Shown: positions 7,800 to 12,064 of the stretch, one piece after another | Position numbering within the stretch: the first letter of the stretch is position 1 | How the letters are laid out: each line of letters opens with the position of its first letter | NCBI GenBank assembly: GCA_002778535.1 | Contig: PFBP01000023.1 | Location: 1-12,177, forward strand | Direction of reading: 5' to 3' | DNA: 12,177 bases | Source: Candidatus Kuenenbacteria bacterium CG10_big_fil_rev_8_21_14_0_10_36_11 | GTDB taxonomy: Bacteria; Patescibacteriota; Patescibacteriia; UBA2196 | The notes under the pieces: generated by a model | Told to the model about the DNA's origin: nothing | The model's input: the letters and a program-made list of their open reading frames with translations, nothing else | Database searches by the model: none | Position numbers and translations under genes: made by a program

Positions 7800-7881
7800 C
7801 TGTCATCCTCGCCCAAGTGTGGATCTCATAGAACTAGTATTTACTTATTCACTGGGATCCTCGCTTGCGCGAGGATGACAG
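7800..7881. repeat. REPIN-like double-hairpin repeat element
   Basis: Two roughly 32-bp arms in inverted orientation (7800-7831 and 7850-7881) match at most positions, including a perfect 13-bp outer end beginning CTGTCATCCTCGC. An AT-rich centre of about 18 bases separates them. Each arm is itself a hairpin. The right one has a perfect 8-bp stem ATCCTCGC/GCGAGGAT with loop TTGC (7857-7876). The left one is the same but decayed, with a mismatch and a G-T pair (7805-7824). It is GC-rich compared with its surroundings. The layout is that of a REPIN or small MITE. It sits between mraZ and rsmH and overlaps the upstream in-frame extension of rsmH. Confidence 0.8.
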
Positions 7882-7903
7882 ATAAATTATCAAGGTCTAT
7901 ATT

Positions 7904-8335
7904 TTACACTCCCATCTCTCCCATCTTTTCAGCCAGATTCTCGGCTTGATTTTCCATCTGCTTTTTATATTTATGCCAAGTTCCCTCGTCCCAGATTTCT
8001 AAGCGGCTATAAAGGCCGGCCACCACTATTTTTTTATTAAGGCCAGCGTATTTTTTTAAATAATCAGGCAATAAAATCCTGCCCAAACTATCAAGCTTTA
8101 CATCCATGGCTCCGGCCAGCATTATGCGGGAAAATCCTCTGGCATCAGCCCGGCCCAATGGCTGACTGGCTAATTTTTCCGCTAATTTTTGCCAATTGCT
8201 TTTAGTGAACAAAAATAGACAATTATCAAGCCCGGGGGTAACTACAGCACCTGATTTTAATTCAGCGCGAAATTTAACTGGCATGGCCAACCTATTTTTA
8301 TCATCAATGTTATGCTGGTATTCTCCGATAAACAT
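7904..8335 (-). CDS. mraZ: Transcriptional regulator MraZ
   Basis: AbrB-fold DNA-binding protein that represses the division cluster beginning with its own gene. It has 143 residues, the usual size. It contains two tandem half-domains: F-I-G-E-Y-Q-H-N-I-D-D-K-N-R-L at 2-16 with A-M-P-V-K-F-R following, and M-D-V-K-L-D-S-L-G-R-I-L-L-P at 77-90. The D-x-K-x-R / D-x-x-G-R signatures are those of the family. A longer open frame starts at 8392 but would place its first 19 codons across the -10 box and operator repeats. The ATG at 8335 begins exactly where homologues begin, so it is preferred. A GGTGG about 10 bases upstream, part of the last operator repeat, could act as a weak ribosome site. Autoregulation is likely because matching direct repeats lie in the leader. 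Confidence 0.95.
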   Translation of the reverse strand: MFIGEYQHNIDDKNRLAMPVKFRAELKSGAVVTPGLDNCLFLFTKSNWQKLAEKLASQPLGRADARGFSRIMLAGAMDVKLDSLGRILLPDYLKKYAGLNKKIVVAGLYSRLEIWDEGTWHKYKKQMENQAENLAEKMGEMGV

Positions 8336-8342
8336 AAAAGTT

Positions 8343-8393
8343 GTCCACCACTTATCCCCACTTATCTCCACTACATAATTATTATACACCACT
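8343..8393 (-). promoter_or_regulatory. MraZ-type operator: direct repeats at 10-bp spacing
   Basis: Read on the minus strand, three adjacent decamers follow one another: AGTGGAGATA (8372-8363), AGTGGGGATA (8362-8353) and AGTGGTGGAC (8352-8343). A fourth, AGTGGTGTAT (8393-8384), lies 21 bases upstream and overlaps the -10 box. Known MraZ sites are direct TGGGN (enterobacteria) or related GTG-containing repeats at 10-bp spacing upstream of mraZ, so these fit. Here the main three lie downstream of the predicted start point, between promoter and ATG. Confidence 0.8.
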
Positions 8394-8409
8394 CACAAGA
8401 ATCAAGCAA
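8381..8409 (-). promoter_or_regulatory. Promoter of the mraZ division operon
   Basis: Minus strand: -35 TTGCTT (8409-8404), a 17-base spacer, and a perfect -10 TATAAT (8386-8381). The predicted start point is near 8375, giving a leader of about 40 bases that carries the operator repeats. It is the only good promoter seen before mraZ. The -35 is weak, which would suit a regulated promoter. Confidence 0.65.
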
Positions 8410-8416
8410 CCACGAG

Positions 8417-8425
8417 TTATCCACA
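8417..8425 (+). promoter_or_regulatory. Consensus DnaA box upstream of the mraZ promoter
   Basis: TTATCCACA is an exact match to the DnaA-box consensus TTATNCACA. It lies just upstream of the mraZ -35. Two operator repeats nearby, read on the plus strand, are close variants (TTATCCCCA at 8352-8360 and TTATCTCCA at 8362-8370). Binding is inferred, not shown. Confidence 0.45.
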
Positions 8426-8463
8426 AAAAAATTAAAAAACGACTCAATGTTTTACTTGAATCG
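8425..8463 (-). terminator. Intrinsic terminator at the end of the abiE unit
   Basis: On the minus strand CGATTCAA pairs with TTGAGTCG (8 bp including one G-T; plus 8456-8463 with 8440-8447), with an 8-base loop. It is followed by G, six T, AA and another six T (8439-8425). It lies between the small membrane-protein gene and the mraZ promoter, so it separates the toxin-antitoxin transcript from the division operon. Confidence 0.7.
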
Positions 8464-8515
8464 CTGATTTCTACTTGATTTAATATTAAGAAATTAAGTC
8501 TTCTATATTCTAAAA

Positions 8516-8533
8516 TTATTTGCGTTATTTGCG
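8516..8533. repeat. Tandem 9-bp repeat at the 3' end of the small membrane-protein gene
   Basis: TTATTTGCG occurs twice in direct succession. On the minus strand this reads CGCAAATAA twice: the first copy supplies the last Arg-Lys codons and stop of the small membrane protein and the second repeats them just after it. It could have arisen by replication slippage. Confidence 0.6.
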
Positions 8534-8715
8534 ATTTTTCTTAAACCAACCCACAAGAAATAATATTCCTATCAAAAAAGCCACTCCGGAAATTTGTATT
8601 ATCCAGGCCAGCATATACCACTCAATATGTTTATTTGCCTTTTTGACATTTTTTAATTTTTTTTTAACTCCATTGAAAATTTTTGCTCTGGAGTTGTAAT
8701 AATATTCTTGGGCAT
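8525..8715 (-). CDS. Small tail-anchored membrane protein, frame interrupted at an A9 run (possible -1 slippage or frameshift)
   Basis: An ATG at 8715, 3 bases after the abiEii stop, opens a frame that reads M-P-K-N-I-I-T-T-P-E-Q-K-F-S-M-E-L-K-K-N and stops. A run of nine A (plus 8657-8665) lies just before that stop. Moving back one base on the run gives a continuous 63-residue protein: a charged N-terminal part (1-33), one hydrophobic helix (about 35-57) and a basic K-K-N-R-K end, stopping at 8525-8527. The phase is exactly T-T-A AAA AAA, an in-frame A-AAA-AAA slippery heptamer. Either the gene uses ribosomal or RNA-polymerase slippage, or one A is missing (real mutation or homopolymer sequencing error). 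I do not recognise the family. Its place makes it the third gene of the AbiE unit; a role there is inference. Confidence 0.55.
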
Positions 8716-8718
8716 AAA

Positions 8719-9495
8719 TTATAACTCAGCTTGCTTGATGTAATCAATAAACAATTTTACTCTCTTGCTGTCGCTGGGCGAAAAGAGAAACGGTTCAACA
8801 TCGCGCGCCAATTCCTCAAAATCAAATCCGCCGTCTAATAATAAAAATTTTTCTTTTAATTCTTTTGGGTTGTCAATGCCAACTTTTTCTTTCAGATATT
8901 CGTAATTGGGTTTGGTAAAAGCCAAAAGAAAAACAATGTCGTAAAAATCTCTGCCCTTGGCGCGCTGGCGACCCAAGGAGGCATAAATTTTTTGAGAAAG
9001 CAGAATGTCCGTCGGCGTAACAAAAACTTCCAAAAACATTCCGAATTTATTAAGATTTTTTTTGTCAGGCTTATACCTAAAATTATGCGCGAACGAATCA
9101 ACCTGAATTAAAATTTTTTCTTCCTGATAAGCCGATAATTTATTGGCAAATAAAATTTCCGGCAAACGGATATTACAACGATAAGCGTTTTTGCCAGCGA
9201 CCTTCATTTCCGCTTTCAAACCCTGCAATTCCAGCCCTATTTTTATTTTTTCTGAAAGGTTTTTAAACTCTTGTTCTGTTATGCCAAAATTATCAAAATC
9301 CAAATCCTCGGAAAACCTTAAATTGCCATAAATTAAACGTAAAGCCGTGCCGCCCAAAAAAGAAATTCTGCCGACATATTCGGAAGCAAAAATAATTTCC
9401 AAAATTTTGTATTGCAAATACTCGCGCAAAAGCCCGCGTTTGAAAACACGCAGATTTTCCGGGTATTGTTGTTGAATTTGTTCAAGAGTCAGCAT
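8719..9495 (-). CDS. abiEii: AbiEii/AbiGii-family nucleotidyltransferase toxin
   Basis: Toxin component of an AbiE-type toxin-antitoxin or abortive-infection system. Family members are DNA-polymerase-beta-like nucleotidyltransferases that act on GTP or tRNA. The 258 residues carry the expected motifs: F-L-G-G-T-A-L-R (47-53) followed by R-F-S-E-D-L-D-F-D (60-68), with Asp64 and Asp66 as likely metal ligands; a third acidic residue in Q-V-D-S-F (Asp133); and a C-terminal K-I-Y-A-S then R-x-K-G-R-D-F-Y-D block (169-186). It overlaps the 3' end of the antitoxin gene by 14 bases, consistent with coupled translation, and is followed after 3 bases by a small membrane-protein frame. There is no sign of damage in the catalytic motifs. 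The target cannot be told from sequence; a housekeeping-like nucleotidyltransferase role is less likely given the AbiEi partner. Confidence 0.88.
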   Translation of the reverse strand: MLTLEQIQQQYPENLRVFKRGLLREYLQYKILEIIFASEYVGRISFLGGTALRLIYGNLRFSEDLDFDNFGITEQEFKNLSEKIKIGLELQGLKAEMKVAGKNAYRCNIRLPEILFANKLSAYQEEKILIQVDSFAHNFRYKPDKKNLNKFGMFLEVFVTPTDILLSQKIYASLGRQRAKGRDFYDIVFLLAFTKPNYEYLKEKVGIDNPKELKEKFLLLDGGFDFEELARDVEPFLFSPSDSKRVKLFIDYIKQAEL

Positions 9496-10108
9496 TTTGT
9501 TTTATTAAATTTATTATTTTTTCCGTCCGCGCCAGGAAAATTTTACTCTTAAATGCCTGGCCGTATTGACGCATTTTTTCCAAATCTGCCTGCACTAAAA
9601 AATCAGTGCTATTAAAACGCCACTCGTGAAAATCCGCCTCGTTGATAATATTTGGATTAAAATATAAATAATCCAAAACTGTTTTTTCTATTTCCGCGAT
9701 TTTGTATTGCTGTTCAGCAATATTAATTAACTTATAACCAAAAAATAATTCTGGCTTTATTTTGCGATAAAAAAATTCTGCTATCATGGTTTTAAATTTT
9801 TCTGTCTTTCGTGTAGAAATTGAAGTGATGGCATAGACACCTTCCGGAATCAACCCGTAATATGAGAGTGCGGATTCTAAAGAAATATAAGACTGGGCAT
9901 AAATTTTATTGGCAATCAAAAACATAACTTGTTCGTTTATCACAAGGTCAAAAAAAATATAATAACCTTGGCGTATCATTTTGATATATCCCTTGTCCTG
10001 CCACTCGCTTAAACGCCGCAAATCAAAATTCGCCTCAATTTTTCTGATGTCTTGAAGGGAAAAAACCATAAAATCCTTTAATTGTTGCCTTAATTCAATA
10101 AATTGCAT
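9482..10108 (-). CDS. abiEi: AbiEi-type antitoxin with winged-helix N-terminus
   Basis: A 208-residue protein with a winged-helix-like region at about 14-53 (F-S-L-Q-D-I-R, then the recognition part R-R-L-S-E-W-Q-D-K-G-Y-I and the wing I-R-Q-G-Y-Y-I-F). The AbiEi family core follows: I-S-L-E-S-A-L-S-Y-Y-G-L-I-P-E at about 75-89 and the T-S-I-S-T-R-K-T segment at 95-102. Known AbiEi proteins both repress their own operon through the winged helix and neutralise AbiEii through the C-terminal domain (a type IV system in the best-studied case). The gene ends with TGA inside abiEii, with a 14-base overlap. Upstream lie an extended -10 promoter and a short perfect palindrome in the leader that may be its operator. 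The family call rests on fold-level motifs plus the AbiEii partner. Confidence 0.85.
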   Translation of the reverse strand: MQFIELRQQLKDFMVFSLQDIRKIEANFDLRRLSEWQDKGYIKMIRQGYYIFFDLVINEQVMFLIANKIYAQSYISLESALSYYGLIPEGVYAITSISTRKTEKFKTMIAEFFYRKIKPELFFGYKLINIAEQQYKIAEIEKTVLDYLYFNPNIINEADFHEWRFNSTDFLVQADLEKMRQYGQAFKSKIFLARTEKIINLIKQNADS

Positions 10109-10130
10109 AAAGATAGTATATTTCTAAATT

Positions 10131-10146
10131 ATGTTATTTTTAACAT
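10131..10146. promoter_or_regulatory. Palindrome in the abiEi leader, candidate operator
   Basis: ATGTTA and TAACAT form a perfect 6-bp inverted repeat around TTTT, placed about 5-20 bases after the predicted abiEi start point and 23 bases before the ATG. AbiEi proteins are known to autorepress through inverted repeats, so this is a plausible site. At 6 bp in AT-rich DNA it could also be chance. Confidence 0.4.
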
Positions 10147-10157
10147 ATTACAGAATT

Positions 10158-10186
10158 ATAATAGCATGTCTTGTAAAAATATGCAA
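10158..10186 (-). promoter_or_regulatory. Promoter of the abiE operon
   Basis: Minus strand: -35 TTGCAT (10186-10181), a 17-base spacer, and -10 TATTAT (10163-10158) preceded by TGC, an extended -10. A TATAAT three bases further on (10160-10155) could also serve. The predicted leader is about 40 bases. Confidence 0.55.
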
Positions 10187-10212
10187 CAAAATAAAAACCC
10201 TTTATTCTAAAA

Positions 10213-10258
10213 TTGTGATAATATTTTTTGGCATAAATATAGATAATTTATATCACAA
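10213..10258. repeat. Spaced 8-bp inverted repeat between the M23 gene and abiEi
   Basis: TTGTGATA (10213-10220) and TATCACAA (10251-10258) are perfect reverse complements 30 bases apart, with further AT palindromy in between. It is not a classic terminator, as the stem is AT-rich, the loop long and no strong T-run follows. It could be a distal operator or an mRNA-end hairpin. The rest of the 195-base spacer 10109-10303 shows only the abiE promoter region. Confidence 0.35.
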
Positions 10259-10303
10259 AACCTGGCCAACTTGCGTTTGTTTTTAAAAACATATTTTTTA
10301 AAA

Positions 10304-10771
10304 TTACTTTCCGCACACATATTCGCATGGATCAATCCAGTCGCTCAATCCAGCTTGAATTGCAACATAACCTTTCAGATTCATAACTTCGCCCTTAACA
10401 AATCCCAGATGTAAATGCTTGCGCTCACTGTCTGTTTCCGTGCTTTTGCTTTTGCCCAAAATACCAATTTTTTCACCAGCCTTTAGTTCATCATTAATTT
10501 TATTAATAATGCTGTCCAGTTTCAAATGTCCGTAAATAACAATTATCAACTGGCCGTTTAATTCACAACTCTCACCTGCCACTCCGCCATAGCCACTAAT
10601 ATAATTTCTGTAAATTAATTTGCCAGCGCACACTGCTTTAACGCTTACTTCTGTGTTTTCCTCGCCTGGAAAAATTTCCAAATCCACGCCAGTATGATAA
10701 CCAGTGAATCTTTCTGGCTGCACCGGAGAATTTTCTAGGGTAATGTAAATACCAAACGGCTTTTTGGTCAC
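10304..10771 (-). CDS. M23-family (lysostaphin-type) metallopeptidase, N-terminally interrupted
   Basis: A 155-residue zinc peptidase domain of the peptidoglycan-cleaving M23 family. Zinc ligands are visible as His26 and Asp30 in Y-H-T-G-V-D, and His121 in H-L-H (119-121), with the accessory His82 in I-Y-G-H-L. The G-Y-G-G-V turn and A-G-E-K-I-G-I-L-G-K segment are also typical. The open frame starts at a GTG whose first bases overlap the TGA of another frame. The domain begins almost at once, leaving no signal peptide. In-frame codons continue upstream (a Ser/Asn/Glu-rich linker ending A-L-D-R-A-S-E-R), and a membrane anchor is readable in the neighbouring frame, so the true gene was probably longer (about 217 residues) and is broken at a C4/G4 run near 10851-10854. 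As given, the protein could still be made from the GTG, but in the cytoplasm. Confidence 0.8.
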   Translation of the reverse strand: MTKKPFGIYITLENSPVQPERFTGYHTGVDLEIFPGEENTEVSVKAVCAGKLIYRNYISGYGGVAGESCELNGQLIIVIYGHLKLDSIINKINDELKAGEKIGILGKSKSTETDSERKHLHLGFVKGEVMNLKGYVAIQAGLSDWIDPCEYVCGK

Positions 10772-10956
10772 CCGTTCACTTGCTCGGTCAAGCGCTGATA
10801 CAAAGTCGGAAGAATTCGCTTCGGGATTGGAAGACTGTGATGTTTCACTCGGGGCGCGTCAGTCATAAAAAAATTAATTTTATACAGCCAAAATATGGCC
10901 GCTATCGCGACCAGCGCCAAAATCATTAAAATAATTGTTAACAATGTTTTTTTCAG
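10772..10956 (-). pseudogene. Frameshifted N-terminal anchor and linker of the M23 peptidase
   Basis: From a CTG at 10956 the minus strand reads L-K-K-T-L-L-T-I-I-L-M-I-L-A-L-V-A-I and on through F-W-L-Y-K, a textbook signal anchor. It then reads I-N-F-F-M-T-D-A-P and runs out of sense in a stretch rich in Arg, His and Pro. From about 10850 the M23 frame instead reads S-E-T-S-Q-S-S-N-P-E-A-N-S-S-D-F, a typical linker. One extra C in the four-C run joins the two. No ATG precedes the helix in this frame (first ATG at 10926), and the frame opens just after the TAA of the beta-helix gene, so the start codon is also uncertain (ATT, CTG or TTG). Confidence 0.55.
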
Positions 10957-10989
10957 TTTGTAGCACGACTTAAAATAATTTTCAATAAA

Positions 10990-11889
10990 TTACGAGCTAT
11001 CTAAAAAAAGACTTCCCATGGCAAAATATGGCAAACCATAGTTATGCCAAGTGACAGAATTTTCCACTAAATACTGGTCAAGCTTAATCAATAAATTATC
11101 ATTATCATTAAAACTATTATTCGTCTCAAGCAATAAATCGCTGCCAGCAGACATTCTAAACAAATAATTACCGTGGTTGTGGTATAAATTGGAATTATTT
11201 AAAATAATCCTGCTTTTATCATTCAGCTGTAAAACTTCATTGCTATTTTCAGAAGCATCTAAATTGTCAAGACCGGCTTGGCTGTTATTTTTAACTAGCA
11301 CTCCTGGATTTAGGCTTTGTCTGATTTTAATATTGGTAAAATTTAAATCAGAATTGTCAAAAACCAGACAGCCCTCATTGCCAAACGCGCTGCCGCAATA
11401 ATTGAATTCTGTATTTTGGATTGATGAATTATTATCATTAACAAAAGTAACGCCTTGATAATCGCCAGGTTCGGCAAATAGTCCTTCAAATCCGTCGGTA
11501 TCGCCATAATATGAATCATCAAAATATGAAGTAAAAATAACTGGCTCATCAGAAATGCCTAAAATTTGCAAAGAGCCGTTATTATTGCCTTCAACTTTCA
11601 GGCCATAAAATTGGTGCCACCATTTATTGCCGTAAATTTTTATAACTGTACCGGGCTGAATAGTTAATTTAGCGCGCAAAATTAGACCATTTTCCTGCCA
11701 GCCAATGATGTAGGGAGAATTTTCTTTAGTCCAGATTTGATCTTCATCAATCACGCCATAAACCCAGGTTGGTCCGGCTGCTTGAGAGCCAAAGGGCAAA
11801 AAGAAAAAAATAAAAAAGCTGGCGATAAAAAACGCCAGCGCCAAATGCTTTAATTTTAAAAAATTAAAATTTTGAATTTTTTTAAACAT
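10990..11889 (-). CDS. Secreted right-handed beta-helix protein, probably C-terminally truncated
   Basis: A 299-residue exported protein. A basic start (F-K-K), a hydrophobic core (about 15-33) and S-Q-A-A at 35-38 make a signal peptide cut near Ala37/38. The mature part is Asn/Asp/Ser-rich, with the pattern of parallel beta-helix surface proteins: an opening unit W53-T-K-E-N-S-P-Y then L-T-I-Q-P-G-T-V-I-K (75-84), P-V-I-F-T-S (116-121), D-D-S-Y-Y-G-D-T (124-131) and short N-N-S / D-N-S turns. A second opening unit starts at T280-W-H-N-Y-G-L-P-Y-F but stops at L-F-L-D-S-S, just before the expected P-G-x-V-I-K. The protein is therefore either short by design or cut off. The stop is a plain TAA, and the same frame reopens into the M23 anchor just after it. 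Likely cell-surface; ligand unknown. Confidence 0.72.
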   Translation of the reverse strand: MFKKIQNFNFLKLKHLALAFFIASFFIFFFLPFGSQAAGPTWVYGVIDEDQIWTKENSPYIIGWQENGLILRAKLTIQPGTVIKIYGNKWWHQFYGLKVEGNNNGSLQILGISDEPVIFTSYFDDSYYGDTDGFEGLFAEPGDYQGVTFVNDNNSSIQNTEFNYCGSAFGNEGCLVFDNSDLNFTNIKIRQSLNPGVLVKNNSQAGLDNLDASENSNEVLQLNDKSRIILNNSNLYHNHGNYLFRMSAGSDLLLETNNSFNDNDNLLIKLDQYLVENSVTWHNYGLPYFAMGSLFLDSS

Positions 11890-11921
11890 GTGAATAACTT
11901 TAACTTTTTTCTAACATTATC

Positions 11922-11949
11922 AGTATACCATATTTAATTTCAATCACAA
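11922..11949 (-). promoter_or_regulatory. Promoter of the beta-helix gene
   Basis: Minus strand: -35 TTGTGA (11949-11944), a 16-base spacer, and -10 TATACT (11927-11922) preceded by TGG (extended -10), giving a leader of about 27-30 bases. It is divergent from the lexA promoter about 75 bases away. Confidence 0.6.
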
Positions 11950-12002
11950 ATAAATATGGCGTATGAGAATTAGTCGTCTGGCCGTTTTAGTGTTGACAAT
12001 AT

Positions 12003-12030
12003 TTTCGGTTTTCTTTCGGTATGCTATAAT
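12003..12030 (+). promoter_or_regulatory. lexA promoter with TTTCGGT direct repeat
   Basis: A perfect extended -10, TGC-TATAAT (12022-12030), lies 34 bases before the lexA ATG. Its -35 region holds two TTTCGGT repeats 11 bp apart (12003-12009 and 12014-12020), a candidate operator for autoregulation. A consensus TTGACA at 11993-11998 is too far away (26-base spacer) to pair with it. No E. coli- or Bacillus-type LexA box is seen. Confidence 0.6.
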
Positions 12031-12064
12031 GTAATTATAAAATTAAGGTTATCCACCATAAAAT

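Noticed and set aside
7778..7816. Thirteen-codon N-terminal extension of rsmH.
   Set aside because: It lies partly in the repeat element, is not like RsmH N-termini, and the M-P-T-L-H-T-P-V start at 7777 matches the family.
7800..7881. CRISPR repeat or tRNA-like structure at the GC-rich hairpin.
   Set aside because: There is a single inverted pair, no direct repeat-spacer array, and no cloverleaf with conserved tRNA bases. No CRISPR array or RNA gene was found elsewhere in the window.
8336..8392. Nineteen-codon N-terminal extension of mraZ.
   Set aside because: It would be encoded by the -10 box and operator repeats; MraZ proteins begin at M-F-I-G-E-Y.
8892..9101. Minus-strand open frame of 69 codons inside abiEii.
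   Set aside because: Alternative frame across the conserved nucleotidyltransferase C-terminal block; no independent signal.
11177..11401. Plus-strand open frame of 74 codons opposite the beta-helix gene.
   Set aside because: Antisense shadow; the minus-strand protein has a signal peptide and beta-helix pattern.
11993..12030. TTGACA as -35 for the lexA -10 box.
   Set aside because: The spacer would be 26 bases, far beyond the usual 16-18; the extended -10 explains the promoter better.
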